Assembly (NCBI GenBank): GCA_000328365.1
Contig: KB302196.1
Coordinates: 207,946 to 271,945 of the forward strand
Direction of reading: 5' to 3'
Source of the DNA: Capitella teleta
Taxonomy: Eukaryota > Annelida > Polychaeta > Capitellidae
Length of the DNA stretch: 64,000 nucleotides
The notes below the pieces were generated by a model. The model did not search any database and was not told the DNA's origin. It worked only from the letters and a program-made list of their open reading frames with translations. The stretch's first letter is position 1. Each line of letters opens with the position of its first letter. The position numbers and the translations under genes were made by a program. This document shows, piece by piece, positions 49,977 to 63,500 of the stretch.

Positions 49977-50129
49977 CAAAACACGATGGCATGACCCAGT
50001 TCATGAGACTCTGGTGTGCGTGACACATCTTACCCTGCGTGGTTCTTGGCCCTCTGACCAAATGGCCAAGATGGGGGCATCGCTCAAGAAACAAGACGTC
50101 CTCACTGACCCTGACCTCACAGCCTTGAG
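49977..50129 (+). CDS. Candidate internal or first exon
   Basis: An open frame runs to a perfect donor (TTGAG|gtaagt). It includes MAKMGASLKKQDVLTDPDLT just before the donor, with TRWHDPVHETLVCVTHLT upstream. The left limit given assumes the phase-2 acceptor after GTCGAG, which has a weak pyrimidine tract. Alternatively the exon starts at the ATG at 50,062 after a 5' UTR. The phase is compatible with the candidate exon at 43,593 and with a phase-2 entry near 57,611. GC content is higher than in the flanks. The antisense ORF of 75 codons is taken as a shadow. No family recognised. Confidence 0.35.
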
Positions 50130-52615
50130 GTAAGTGACCTGTTCCTCGGAACTCCTGGCATCAGCCTCCATAACCATTAGGCGCACTCCAGAGGAGTTGA
50201 ACTCTTTTGAGCATTGGCAGAATTCCACGCACGTAACCTTCGGTCGTTATAGCGGCGTGAATACTCAGAATTGAAGGATGTTTACCCCTTTGGCACATCA
50301 ATCGATCACTGCACCTATATGTCCCTTCTTGCAAATTGGGGCAGCATTGATTATAACCATCTCTCCTCTTTTTGGTCAACGAGTTTCAATGACCCGTCGA
50401 TGAATGAACCCCTGATTGGATGAAATGACAGATTAGATTTTGATCACTGTGTTTACTGCTAACCTGCTCACGTCAATTCTTAGAAAAGAAAATCACGTGA
50501 CGAGGTAAATAGAACCATCGTAATAAGGTCAGGTTGAATTTAGACATCAGCCCTTTCGTGGAAATCGCGCTAATTCGTTCCATTCATTGACACCCCCGGG
50601 TGGTTATAAAATTCAAGGTTGTGAGGGTACATAGAGAAGCAAATGTCAATACTATTGAGGAATGTGTCAATTTTAACGAATAAATTAACACCATTTTGTC
50701 GGTCATTCATTGAGCATAAGCAATAATTAAATGAGCAATACCAGGAATTACAATAAACCCACAGCCAACGTAAAAACTAAACGCAAACCTATGCAACTGA
50801 ATACGAGACTGCCAGTATAAGTTGGACATTCTCAAATCAATAATTATATAGAAGGGAAAATAATCCTTTCTCTCTGTCACGCCGGAATAGCCCTTAAGAT
50901 GCAACGAGTGAAAATTAGGAAACCCACAATTAGGAATACACCAATCAGTATGTCGAATGTGAACGCTATCTTTAATATTTGCACAAAACCGTGATACAAT
51001 TTTCTTGAACTTTCTTCAGAATCTCTTCCGATCCTCATCCTACATGCACCTAATTGTTTCAAACGGTAAATAACATAATGTATACTAGATCGATGAAGCA
51101 AGTTCTGCGAATTATCATCAAATTAAATGAGCAACGGCCCTGACTTGGAGTCAACGACCTCTCACGTAGCCCTCTCCGCTCCGTTCAGTATCGTAGTCTC
51201 TATGCGTTAATCATTGCGACCATAATGGTTCAATGCACATTAGTCACCAATTTGCATTCTCAAACTAAACCAATGCTATATGTGCAAATATTTAAACTGA
51301 TTTTTACGACCGAGCCTTTAATTTTAATGTTTGGAAAAAACTTTAGATCATCGACTTGGATGCTTTGGCCGCGGAGCAATTGGTCAAAAATAGATCCCCA
51401 TTATTTCGGGTCTGCACAATTTATTACATTCATAAATTGTGTTTGAATAAATTGCAATGCAAGTTACTTAATTGCACAGCGTGCATGCATGCATGTTGTG
51501 ACTTTTAACCGCGAGTCGCTGTTTGGGACTATTTGGCCCGTTTAAATTAAACGCAAGGACGCGTTATTCGTCAGCTTTTCCAAGAACTGCTACTTCAAAA
51601 GATGGAAAAAAATGTGAATGCTGTCTTTGTGAGACGTCGCTCTTTAATCAAGCTGCAGATGCGTACCCGGCGGTACCTCGATGTATGTCAACATGACAAT
51701 TATTACATGCTACACATTCTTAGATACGATTACCTACATGGTCCGCTTTAATTACCTGTCGCAGAAGATATCATATGCAGCGAACGTTTCAAATCGATAA
51801 TTCAGTGGATTTTATATTTTAATAATTACATATAAATGTTAGTGCATACTCTTACTTTCAAAAGTGCGTCGGCATAACGAATAACTCGTTGACATGCAGT
51901 ATGAGTTTCACATGTAAATGTATCTCAATTAAAACAAATCATAATTCATTTCTGTGCTGGGTGATTTTTCCTTCAACCTCACAAAATTCGACTCAAACAA
52001 AGGTTTGATTTAACGTAAGGTGGGGGAGGGGTGTGGGGGAGGGGACTACGTTTGTGTAGTCTCCGTGCCACACCCAACGGCATTCATTGTGCAATATATG
52101 TCAACTAAAGGGTGCACCGCTGTGGTCCCTTGGTGACGTCATCGCACATATTTACGACGGTCACTCAGAAAATGTTCAAGTATGAATGCGTTGTGCTAGT
52201 GGGTTGAAATTATAGGTGCGAATACAGGATAGCAATGTATAGGATAAATTATATCAAATTGGAAAGTATTAATGAATTATATTCATGAAGCAATTGTGAA
52301 ACAATGATTGAGTTAAGGTAGATTATCCTTGAATCGTTGATCTGGGTGACCATCTCGAAATTTATTTAATATTGGTTTAGTGTGATTCAGTTAGTGACCC
52401 CAGATCAGCGGACCATTGTCCATCCAAATATTCCGCGCTTCTTGTGCACGACCACTTGTATACATACAGTGTAATTCAGAAAATGACGTTTATTATGAAA
52501 GGAATGACGTAAAAATTAACCAAAAGAAGATACAAAAAAACAAAAACAAAAACAAAAACAAAAGAAAAAAAAATTACTTGAAGGTGATGGCTTTATGAGC
52601 ATTGTGGCAGAAGAC

Positions 52616-52646
<31 letters not shown>

Positions 52647-55600
52647 TATCGTCGTTTCAAGAATCCAACGTACTGAATTTTGACCACTAGAGGGTATGTT
52701 TAAGGAAGAGCTTGACAAATAGAACTTATCTCTTTCTTTACACAATAATTTTATATAGACATGTCAGAGAAATTTTTGAATGCTATTACGAATTTCTGCA
52801 AGTACATTAGAAATATTACTCTAAGTTTAATTTTACTATTATGTTTGGCATGTTGCACTCTATCAGCGGAAAACGATAGAGTGCAACACATCATTGCATA
52901 AATGCATGAATATATTGGCGAAATCTGACATAGGACTCAAGTTCGCCGAAGGAGGGTGGCATACTAGCCAGTTGTGTTGCTCCAAATCCGATGGAAAAGA
53001 TGTGACAGAGGGATCAAAATTGAGTCATGGTCATTTCACAGTATTTCCCCTCGTACAGAGAACAATGATATACTTTTAAAATTATCTTATCTTATTTTAT
53101 CTTACACATGTTGACCGATTTTTTTCAGCTCGTGAAAATCTTCACACCGTTTGCTGACTGATGCCATTTTATCATGATCAGAAATTCACGCGAATGATGT
53201 GCTTTTCAGAATGTTTCTTCAATTAGAACGTTAAGATGGCAATTTAACGTCGCGGCACGCAGCGACAGCGTCGTAAAACGAGCATCAAACTCTCATTCAA
53301 CCACTCGCTGTGGCTTAGTCGATTTTCATTTAATGTCATCGAAATATTGCTTCCTTTTTTTATCTCAAACTTGGTCATTCCTATAAATGTTCATGTGGTT
53401 AAAAAGAAGCTTAAAATAGACGAAAACCGAAAATTCGCTACTTGCCGCTAAAGACAAATATTTTTCTTTCGATACCCTTGAGTTTCCATCTGCATTACCA
53501 GAGTTAAAACACACATGTATTGTACCCTGTACCGCATAGGGTGCTTAAAGCATTCGATGCAATTATCTAAATTAGAATTAATTCACTCTCATACATGTAG
53601 ACGCATGAGTTGTACTAACAAACACATACTTCTATATACAGAATAAACTCGAGCTTGCATGTGATGCAAACAGAAGCCTAATTTGAACCCCAATGAAAGC
53701 TATGTTGATGACAAGTGAAAGCCAAAATGATTCTTATCAGAATCACTTGTTTATCATAGAGAAGTGAAGTGTATGTAATGATTTCTGATTTTGTTTTGAA
53801 TGTTTTTTCGTTTATATAAATAGACCTGGACTAGTATACTGATAAACCACCCAGTGTCCTTCTAGTATCATCCATCAGGTAGCATGCTTGATTTGCGTTT
53901 GTGAATACCACAAGGTCAAATGGTTGCAATGACTGAAATCCTTTCGCTGAAGCCCATACATACATTTTCACTGAATTCCTAACAAATAAATACACGAACT
54001 CGGCCAAGGATCGTTTTCCGTTTAACGGGGTTAATGTGGGTTGAATCTTTACAAATAGATCAGATCTTGAGGCAAGTGTCAATCCAATTCATAACATATG
54101 CTGCCTTTTGGCGGATCCCTCCATAAAAAAAATAACAGACGCATAAATAAGGCAAATTTGATACACCCGTTATCGAGAATTAGTCAATGGAAAGAAGCTT
54201 TCACTTCAGAGCACTCGTTCCCCCGATGTCCCCTCTGAGTTTTTGATCGTTTATATTCCTAATTGTTCCCTTGTTCATAAATTACCTTTACCTGTGAAGT
54301 AAATGGAACAAGGCACATAGATCACGGGGATAGCTTTCAATAGGAATTCTTGGTTTTGGCAAAACTTTTCATGTCAACCTGTTGCTTTTTCTTATCAGCC
54401 AAGCGTTCCTGTCTGGTTGGGAAAAAGATGTTTACCCTCTGTTTTGGGGACGTCTTCTAAGTGCTGCTGTGAGAGGCCCGTTTAAGGCCACAAATAGGCA
54501 CTCTTCCTCTGCGAAATAGGTGCACTTCTCAGAGAGTATCGAGGTCAATCGCGCGAACCAATGCACGCACCTATACGCACTGAAATGCATGTATCTGTTT
54601 ATGTTTTGCTTGATGAAAGCAAACCTCCTCTAGACGAATAGTGGGTCATTGAATGCTCTTCCTCCACGATTTGAATATTTTTGTTTTTCTGGTTAAGAAT
54701 TCAATTGATTAGATTGTTATTGGTAGAGTATATTTTATTTTATTTTCAAAGTTTAAAAGCAGTAAGAAAAACGTGAGTGCGACACACGCGTTTAAGTATT
54801 CGACCCTTGTGTGGAATATCTTCAGTTAATAGCAGACATGCCGAAGAAGGTAACTTTGGGAGCGATTTGCCAAGTTACCTTGCATGTAATCTCTATTATG
54901 TTTGAATATTCGTGAGAGCATTACCGCCCAGCAGAGTCTTTTTGAGGTTTCAATTTATGGCTTGAGACTTGTAGAATATCCTGATAAGAATGCAGCTATA
55001 TTGCTAAAAAAGGACACGACCTCTTGCCATTCTTTCTGATGTTAAAACTTTTAGCCATTGGTGGTGGCGATTTAAAAAATGATTGAGCGATGGTGGGACA
55101 GCTTTATACCAAATTGCTTTCGAGTGAATAGACACAGTCGTAATGAATGTAATGATTCTAATGTTTATTCGTTCCTACCCAAATTAGTCAACCGGTGTTA
55201 ACAATCGTATAATATTCTTAGCACATGTCTGTCAGATTTTATATTCACTTGCCTCGTAAGTACTAAGTAGGCATATACTTTGGAGTCCCATAAATATACC
55301 AGGCAACCATAAATAACTACTAGTGAAAAGTTGTGACCTCCTGAAAAACTTCGATGATGTTATTCAAACTTATTTTAACTATATTATACCACCTGCGGAG
55401 CAATCGAATGCTCCTGTAATGTTATCACAACATTATCAAGCCATAAACCCCTTTTCAGGTAATCACAACTTTGGAAACTAGAGGGGATTTTTTTCGCCAT
55501 TTTCAGTTTGTTCTTTTGTTACAAGGCAAATCGTGATTTATTGTTCTAGTCCTGTAACACGCATTGTGATCTTATCCATTCTTATTGTTAGCATCCATCA

Positions 55601-57593
55601 AGATTTATTTTCTCATGGGCCGATCCAAGATTGATATCATCATTATCAACTTATTATCACCCTATTTTTCCCCGAATTTATTTTCACCATTTTGTGGGGG
55701 AAAAATTATCACACAGAAAATGGAAGCCGGTCGTTACCATGGCGACAATTGAGATCGCGCGATCGTGACGAAAGTTCCGGCTGCGAGAATTTGACTTAAG
55801 AATGCTATCATGTCTACTCGCGGGGTATAACTAATTGTAAAACATTGGCCCAGACAGCCAGACATGGGAGGGTAATGCGGGAGCAATCGAGATGTCTTGA
55901 TAAACACTGATCTAAAGTGCCACCAGCAATCTAACCGCCGAATTCATCGTCAGTAATTTGCCTAGAAAACTTAAAAGAGTCGTGATTGGAGGATGCAAAA
56001 CTCGGAGGCGATCCCAACTTCGATCCAGCTGAGCTCATGCGATGACTATTTCCAGTAGTTCATACAAGGGTGATGACCTCGATGTTGTTAAGTTGTTATC
56101 CAATGTCATCATGTTCTTAGTGTAGACTTCAAATGAGCGCAAATTCCTTCACGAATGTTCTCGTCCATTCGCTCCTGTTTCTGAAGAAGTCAAACTTTTG
56201 TGATGCTATGTTTTTCTACACCTCAAATGATACACCTACGAGCCAACTATAAATAGTATCATACGTACATGTATACACCAATCACGACTCCTTTGTACCT
56301 ATAATGGATATATAATATTCGAATGAACATCGAATTACATGAAATAAAGTACTACTTTCGGATTTGGTACTTTTACATTTGTACAAGTAATTTAAAGTGA
56401 TTTTGGTTTTGCGAATAGTCAAAGAAAGACTCATAAAAAAAAACGTCTTCAGCATCTTGCTTGCATGTCCTGTTTAGATTGTGAGAACTCCGTTTCCTGG
56501 GCTTCGCTCCTTCAGGCAAATAAAACTGTCGACACCTCAATATTACTTACTAACATGATCCATTCACATTAATTTGTTTGGGTCGTGCAGCTAAGTATAT
56601 TGAACTAATTCTAATGGATCGCATTGCATCAACTTAAGTAACATACGGTGGGTATATGTGAAAATACGTGATTCCGAAGGATGCAAGCAAGCCTGCAAAT
56701 ATCAGATACGGGTGGATTTAGACTATATGGTTTGCCTGAATATGCCAACATTAAGATAGAATTTCATTGTTCATCATACTCATGACGAAAGTGTCACTCA
56801 TCTAGACACGCACCAGGAAGCTCGACCTGTTGTCGGAAGAAGCCTCTCATGATTTCATAACCATTTTTTATGAAGTCTGTGGTTTGATTATTTATTTGGT
56901 GACTTTTTTCCTTTTCTTATGTGACAAAAGGGTTTAGTTCCAGGGTGTATGTGCGGGGGAGGCGTTCGCATGCCGTATTACTGAACCATTGCCAACTGGA
57001 GATTTAGAACCACCTTAAGATTTGCGGGGGTGCCTGGCTAGTCACGAAGCGCTCAGAGATATCAAACTTTTTTTGGGTGGTTGTATTCGATCACAGATTT
57101 CATGATCGGCTGCATAATCGATGGGTCATCCGTCGGTATTGGTTACTTTGGGTGTGGCCAATGGTTGCCCGAAATAAAACACCTGAATCACCCCATAAAA
57201 TGATTAATTGTATTTATGGTAGAATACACCTGTTAAAGAAGGTGAGCGCAGTCGCTTCGGAGGTGAAAGTCGCATTTTTTTTTTTCGGCAGCAGTCTGCG
57301 GTGATGAAAAAGAAAAAAAAATAACAAAAACACAGTAGGCAGAATATAGAGTTCGCTGTGAGAATACAGCACATTCCAGATCATGGCTCCGAATTGCGCT
57401 TCATTACCTTAAAGAGCTTCAAATGGCTCTCGGTTCTTCATTGTGCCTGAATACATCAGTCGAATGAGTTACTCATTACACCTGAGTTACTCCTGCCTTC
57501 ACTTGGATAATCTTTGAGCATAGTTCGGAATACGGTGTCCATCCACTTGTAATTTTCCATCGAGTTTGACCAAGAGATGCCCAAGACTGACCA
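50130..57593. other. Non-coding stretch, probable intron or upstream region of the proline-rich gene
   Basis: About 7.5 kb of AT-rich DNA with A-runs near 52,620, a CAAAAA-type short repeat near 52,540 and a perfect hairpin at 52,851-52,888. Small ORFs (60-83 codons) have no domain, signal-peptide or splice support. Nothing else can be called. Confidence 0.5.
52851..52888. repeat. Perfect 14-bp inverted repeat (hairpin)
   Basis: TGTTGCACTCTATC is followed after ten bases (AGCGGAAAAC) by its exact reverse complement. It stands alone; no matching repeat was noticed elsewhere in the window. Confidence 0.9.
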
Positions 57594-60500
57594 ATGATTG
57601 TCACTCCGAGTCTTCCCATGGCCTTTGGGTGTGAAGGGGAAGAAGACGGGCGCGACGATGGGGCTCTTCCCGGGGAGGTCAGGAAGAGGTCATCGAGTGG
57701 CAGCAGTTTTGATGACCTTTTGGACGAACTTGACAGTGGTCATTTGGATATTCTTCTCAATATTGAATCACAGATGCCATTGGATATGCATCTAAGGTAC
57801 GGGATGTTTTATTTCTATGTCTGTATCAGTAGTGACTGTGTTTACTAAGCAGGCATGGTAAGCTGGAAATTGTGCTTTCATAGCTACACCAACACTTGGT
57901 TGCGTTGTTCAGGCACCAGCACAGAAACCCGGTACCGGGGTTACTCCTTTCGATAGATTCCAAGATTAGTATCATTATCATACATACTGTCAAAAACAGT
58001 AGCACACAGCGCTCGGCCTTATAATGGGGACAGCTAGTATAATTATACCACCTGTACCTCAAACTCCATCGGGACCTCAAACTCGGGACTTTGTGGTATG
58101 CAATCGGCGGTTCACTTGACTGCCTCCAACGTGTCTATTATAACAGGGTATCTTTGAAAGCATGTGTGTTCTATGATACATAAATTGGCATCTAAATATA
58201 ACTCTCCGACATATGCATCCCAGTCTCAACGTCTGGTCTGAAAAGTTCTATACCGTATTGTGATTTTTTTGGTGAACTTAGAGTACTGTAACATACCTCG
58301 CAGACATCAATCTCATCGAGAAGCTAAAAACTTTTCTCATGGCATTGCACAAAAGGACTTGGATTCGTAATTTGTGCAGACGATGGCATCATGCATGTGA
58401 AATGAATATGCTTGAATATCTATCTATAAAAGCATTTTCGACGGGTATAGTGGTTATTCTCGGGAATTCATTAATGGTGCAACTTTAATACCTCCTTGCT
58501 GAGTACTTGGCAAGTGATAGATATGTCAGGTAACATAAATGCAATGACGCAAGTTATTCAACGCAAATTTCATTGCGCTGTTATCCATATATTGTTTGAA
58601 GACTGGTGTAATTATAAACATATGCTGGCATATATAGGCCAAAATATGCCATTAAGTTTTAATTCGAAGAAGAAGTATATGTGACTAGAAAATAAGCATG
58701 TTTCTTTTCATCCTTTGCTGCACCCACAAACATATCGCTATGGAGTCCTCCGACGGAAGTCCCTGACAAATCTTTTCAACTTTCAGTTCTAACCTTGAAA
58801 TGAGGCTCGCTTATTATTATAAAATTCTGCTCACGGTTATTTAACTTATTTTAACATAATTTAGGGGAGAGGTTCAGGCTTGATTGTCATATAGACCGCT
58901 CCCTTGGTGCTTGGCGTGGTGGTGGGACCGACATCAATGACGCCACTCCAATAACGAGTGCACTGGTCATCTTGCTGTCTGAATGTTGCATCTAGTCTGT
59001 CTGTGGTGACCTGACCAGGTTTAATTGTTAGCATAATTTATAATATTGAGATTAATGCGTTCCTTCTCATTTGTGGGCGCTGTTTGAATGTGACCGGATG
59101 AGACTCCGCTCAAAGGATTCGCTTCCCAAGCGCCCTGCGTAGGGACGAGACAACTTCTGAACGCTTAATGCACATAAATCCTGGGACTCCTATAACCGGC
59201 GTTGAATAATTGCTATGAAGAAGTAAAACATGTAGAGCCTTTGTAGGCCTATTTTCACATGCGGTGATTTTAATTCTGATTTTGTTCAAAAATTAAGAAG
59301 GCCTCATAATTTACGCATGTCTGGCACAAAATTTAATTATTAAATCAGGCATGTTGAACAACCTGCACGGAAGGCACGAGGGTCTCTGCTGGGTTTTTTT
59401 TTTCACAGAAAAAAAAAAAAAAATACTGATACTGATGCTAAATATAGGACGCACCCATAGCTTTAAATTTGCTTGATTTTCGGGTCAAAGACCATTAAAT
59501 TTAATTTAATTGGACCCCTAGATTCTCTCGCATGTTGAGACCAAGATTTTTCAACATGGATATGTCCATCATTGTTTAATTCCTATACTGTCTAAGTACT
59601 CCACACCCTAATTAAAGAGGCCTAAGCTCTCACGATCGAATATGCAATAAACTGAGCGCTAACCACCAAGGTTGAACTTTTAGATACTCTTTTAAGACAG
59701 CTCTTGAAGAAGGCATAGAAACACCTTTCAGCGATTCCCATAAACCTTCCAGAATGCCTGGTAGAAGGACGCAAGTGGTATCATTAGTGGGGCGCTTAAG
59801 CAACCGATTTATAGCCTTGGCTGTGAATCTAGTTCATTGGGATTTTGTTTGAATTGCTAGATGTGGCTTCTCGGTTATGTAACGCTATAGATCAGAAAAT
59901 AAATGGACCAATTTGACGATTCGGCAAAAGAAACTATTTAGTGGCTCACAATAGTGGCCACATGATGACTGTGACGGTTATGTTGCTATTGCTGGTGCGA
60001 TAGAAGGTGGTTCCTTAGTACACCGAAAATGCATTGGTAAATAGGTTCCGAAATGATAATCTGCATCTCATTTGAAAGGAATTGCCTAAGGACGACACAA
60101 GAAACATCTCATTAAGCTCTATCCATAATGCTTTTCCCCTTTAAAATCGAGGCACCCCACCCTCTGGGTATAGTAACCTGGGACCCTTTGATCTTTGAGC
60201 CCAAGGCTGGAGAACAGTGAATATATGATATTTTGATTTAGTATTTATATCTATCTATTGCAATCTCACTCTTTAATGGTGAGTAGCATAGCTTGCGCAT
60301 AGCTTTATCTTGTTCCATCTATAAAAGTATTTTAATTGATTTATTCATTCCTCTAATGTAAGGCAAAACTTGTGGTTTACTGAATTGCACTCTTATTTAC
60401 ACAAGAAGGCAACCGTGTCATTTGCAACAATATCCACCATAAATCGATCACACGTTTTTCCTCGAGTATGCTGTTAGGGTGCAGACGATTTTCCTTGAAT

Positions 60501-63500
60501 TTCCCTGCAAAACTTTCCCTATTAGATTGGAAAGGGGTTCATTTTTCTGCCCCATCCACTTTGGCATCGCATTGAATCTGAGCATGTTTCTCACATCTTT
60601 TTCCCTGTGAGGAATTCGATTTCTAGATCCTTATCTCGTTGATCGAGTGACTTCTTCGGGGTGTTCTTGTCTATTACCAAGGAAAAGGACAACTTTTCAC
60701 AGAAAACATTTTGCCTAAAACCTGAGAAAATTCGCACTTTTGTGTCAGTGATGACAGCCGTTTTATCAACGTTTGCCACGGAAGGTAACGTGTCGAAGAA
60801 GTCTGCCCTGTTTAGTTTTTATTTATGTTTTTTTTTTCTTCTTTTTAAGATATTAACCGATGGGAAAAGTTGGGAAATATTTGCCCGGTTTTCAGCTCGA
60901 AGTCTGTCTTTTTGACAGTTACAAAGATAAATAATCCAATAAGAGATTCAACTTGAGTTCAATCTCTGCTGTTTTTAATCGTCTACCGCAATTTATACTT
61001 GAGTGAAGTTTGCTGAAATATAATTTTGCCCTGGTTAATTAAATTCAACTAACACCGATGCATAACATTGTAATTAAAATGAACATTCATAAAATGTGCA
61101 CTTGAATGAATACTTGAACATTATTAATGCTCTGTTTTATGCCAGTAACAATTAAGTTTACGAATACCTAAGTTTATGCACCCAGCTATAATCGTTAAAC
61201 ACAACAACCAATTTACACAATAATTGGAGACCGTCAACACGACAATCTTTGATGCAATGCCGCGTCTAGCTTCTCAGTCCAGATCCCCAAATTAGCGATT
61301 CACTTCAAATTTCGCTGAATACTGTGTTCATGCTTGTATGTGTGTACACATAGAGGATAATGTTTATCTTCACTAATGCCTTATTTCGAAGAAAGTCTAA
61401 CTCTATTGATTCTTCCGTTGACAGAGAGCACCTGGAAGCCAGTGGTGCAGCTTCGTGTTTACCTGACGATGCTGAGGACACGGGTGAGATGCCGCATGAC
61501 ATCCATGCCTTCTTTGGACACCCGCTCAACAGTGACGATACTCAGGCCTCGGCCATTGCTCTTCTACACGAGTATCAAAATCTCCCGGCCATTGACAAGA
61601 GTAACTTGAAGATTGGCGAGAAATACGGCTCGTTCTTCGACATCCTCAAGTAAGTTACTTGGACAATGGATATAGTTCGCGAGGTGGTTGCGACGACCAC
61701 ACCTTAAAAAAAAAAGACTCATTTCCTGGCCGTCCTTTCTTTCGCTGTCTCGTAAATACTAAATAATGCTGAATGGTTAATAAAACCTGAGATGATGCCC
61801 CAAAGCGAGATCTAGTAAAGCACTTTACAACACATGATGCACTTCTGTTGGCTTTCGCTGTTTAAACACTTTATCAAGGAACCAGCCTTGACTACGAGGA
61901 TAAATATTGAAGATGCGAGTGTCATATGGCATGAATGGAAGCCATTAGGTTAAATATTTATTAGTTCTTGCACAATATGGATTCATAACTCTTCAACCTC
62001 AGCAGAGGAGCACAATATCCATCCACTTGATGCGACAGACACGCGTGCTGCTGCTGGTAGAGAAAAAAAAGTGCCTTAAAAGACCCAAGAAAGCGGTCGA
62101 CTTATAAAAGATCCATTTACTATTAATTGCTCTCTGTCTGGTTGCATTTTTCCTGTTTTTTTTTTTTTTTTTTTTTTTTGTTTACGTCTTAAATTCTTTT
62201 GATTCCATTTTCGTCTCCTTCCTTTCAGGTCCGATCCGCTGAAAAGGGAGAAAGGTGGTGAAGATGTCTCAACAGAGGAACCAGAAAAGAGCAGCAATAA
62301 GGAAAGCAGTCCCACCAAAGAGGACGATGGAGCCACCAAAACCATGCAGGTTGAATCCAGGGAATACGGAAGTCTGCTCATTCCAAAGGCAGTCATCGGG
62401 TTCCTCGGTCGTGACCAAGCAGAAACTTCCGAGGACAAGGATCATTCCCATCTTATGGAACAACTCAGCAACCCCCACTCCCCTGTCCAAGAGACCTCTT
62501 CCCCTCACCCCAATGTCATCGTAAATAACGCTGACCCGTGCATATCAGGCCAGGTTAACTCTAACTCATTGCAGACCCATAATGATGCTGACATCCTGCA
62601 GCAGGCGATGCAATCTGAGGGGGTACACATGCACCCAGGAAGCCCAATTCCTTTGACCAAAGCCTTGAACAACGTCGCTCTGCTCAGTGACCAAGATCAC
62701 GATCTGATTCCCAAAGAAGTTGTCCCAGATCCTAATCTCTTGACCATGAATCTCAACTCCGAGACGAAAGACCCGCGACCCTCACAGAAGGACCCGCAGA
62801 AACGGAGGTCGAAACGCAAAGCTGGCAAAGTCCTGCGAAGGCCTCCCATGGCAGTCGATTTATCTTCACCCATGTCTCCACCCTCGTCTGATTCTTCCAT
62901 GTACGTTGCTTCAACCCCGGAACAATACATGCAACCCTATGCCCTGGCGACGACCCAAAACGCACGGTCACTACCAAACATAACGGAGACATTCCGCAAG
63001 GAGTCTTCTGGCTTATCCTCTAACCCCTCCTCAGCCCCGGGGACACCCACAGGTGGATACCCTCCACTGTCAACCTCTGCGATGACACCGGACCTTGGTC
63101 CTGATGCCAAGATTCAAGATTCAGAGCTCCGACCCGCTTTCTATGCACCTTCCATGCATTACAGTGAAGCCAAGGTGAACGGCACGAGTGACATTACGAC
63201 ATATCAGAGAACTACACCCTCAGAGGGTGTGAATGCCAAGCAACCACAAGTGTCACAGACCCATCCTTCGATCTCCCAGACCCCTCCTCCACCAACTATG
63301 TGTGCACCTTCTCCGCAAACCCCACAACAGTTGCGGTTGCCTGTCATGCCCCCAAGTACATCGGTTCCCGTGTTCCCTGTACCCCAATCACCATCATCCA
63401 ACCCAATACACATTCCCACTCCACGACCACCCTCCCCCTATTTACTCCTCGGACCTGGACAGGAGCTTCCTGAGGGCTACGTGCACGTTCCTCCCCCGGT

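Noticed and set aside
50001-50228. 75-codon minus-strand ORF (MEADARSSEEQVTYLKAV)
   Set aside because: It is antisense to the plus-strand frame that ends in a perfect donor, and it has no splice or domain support of its own.
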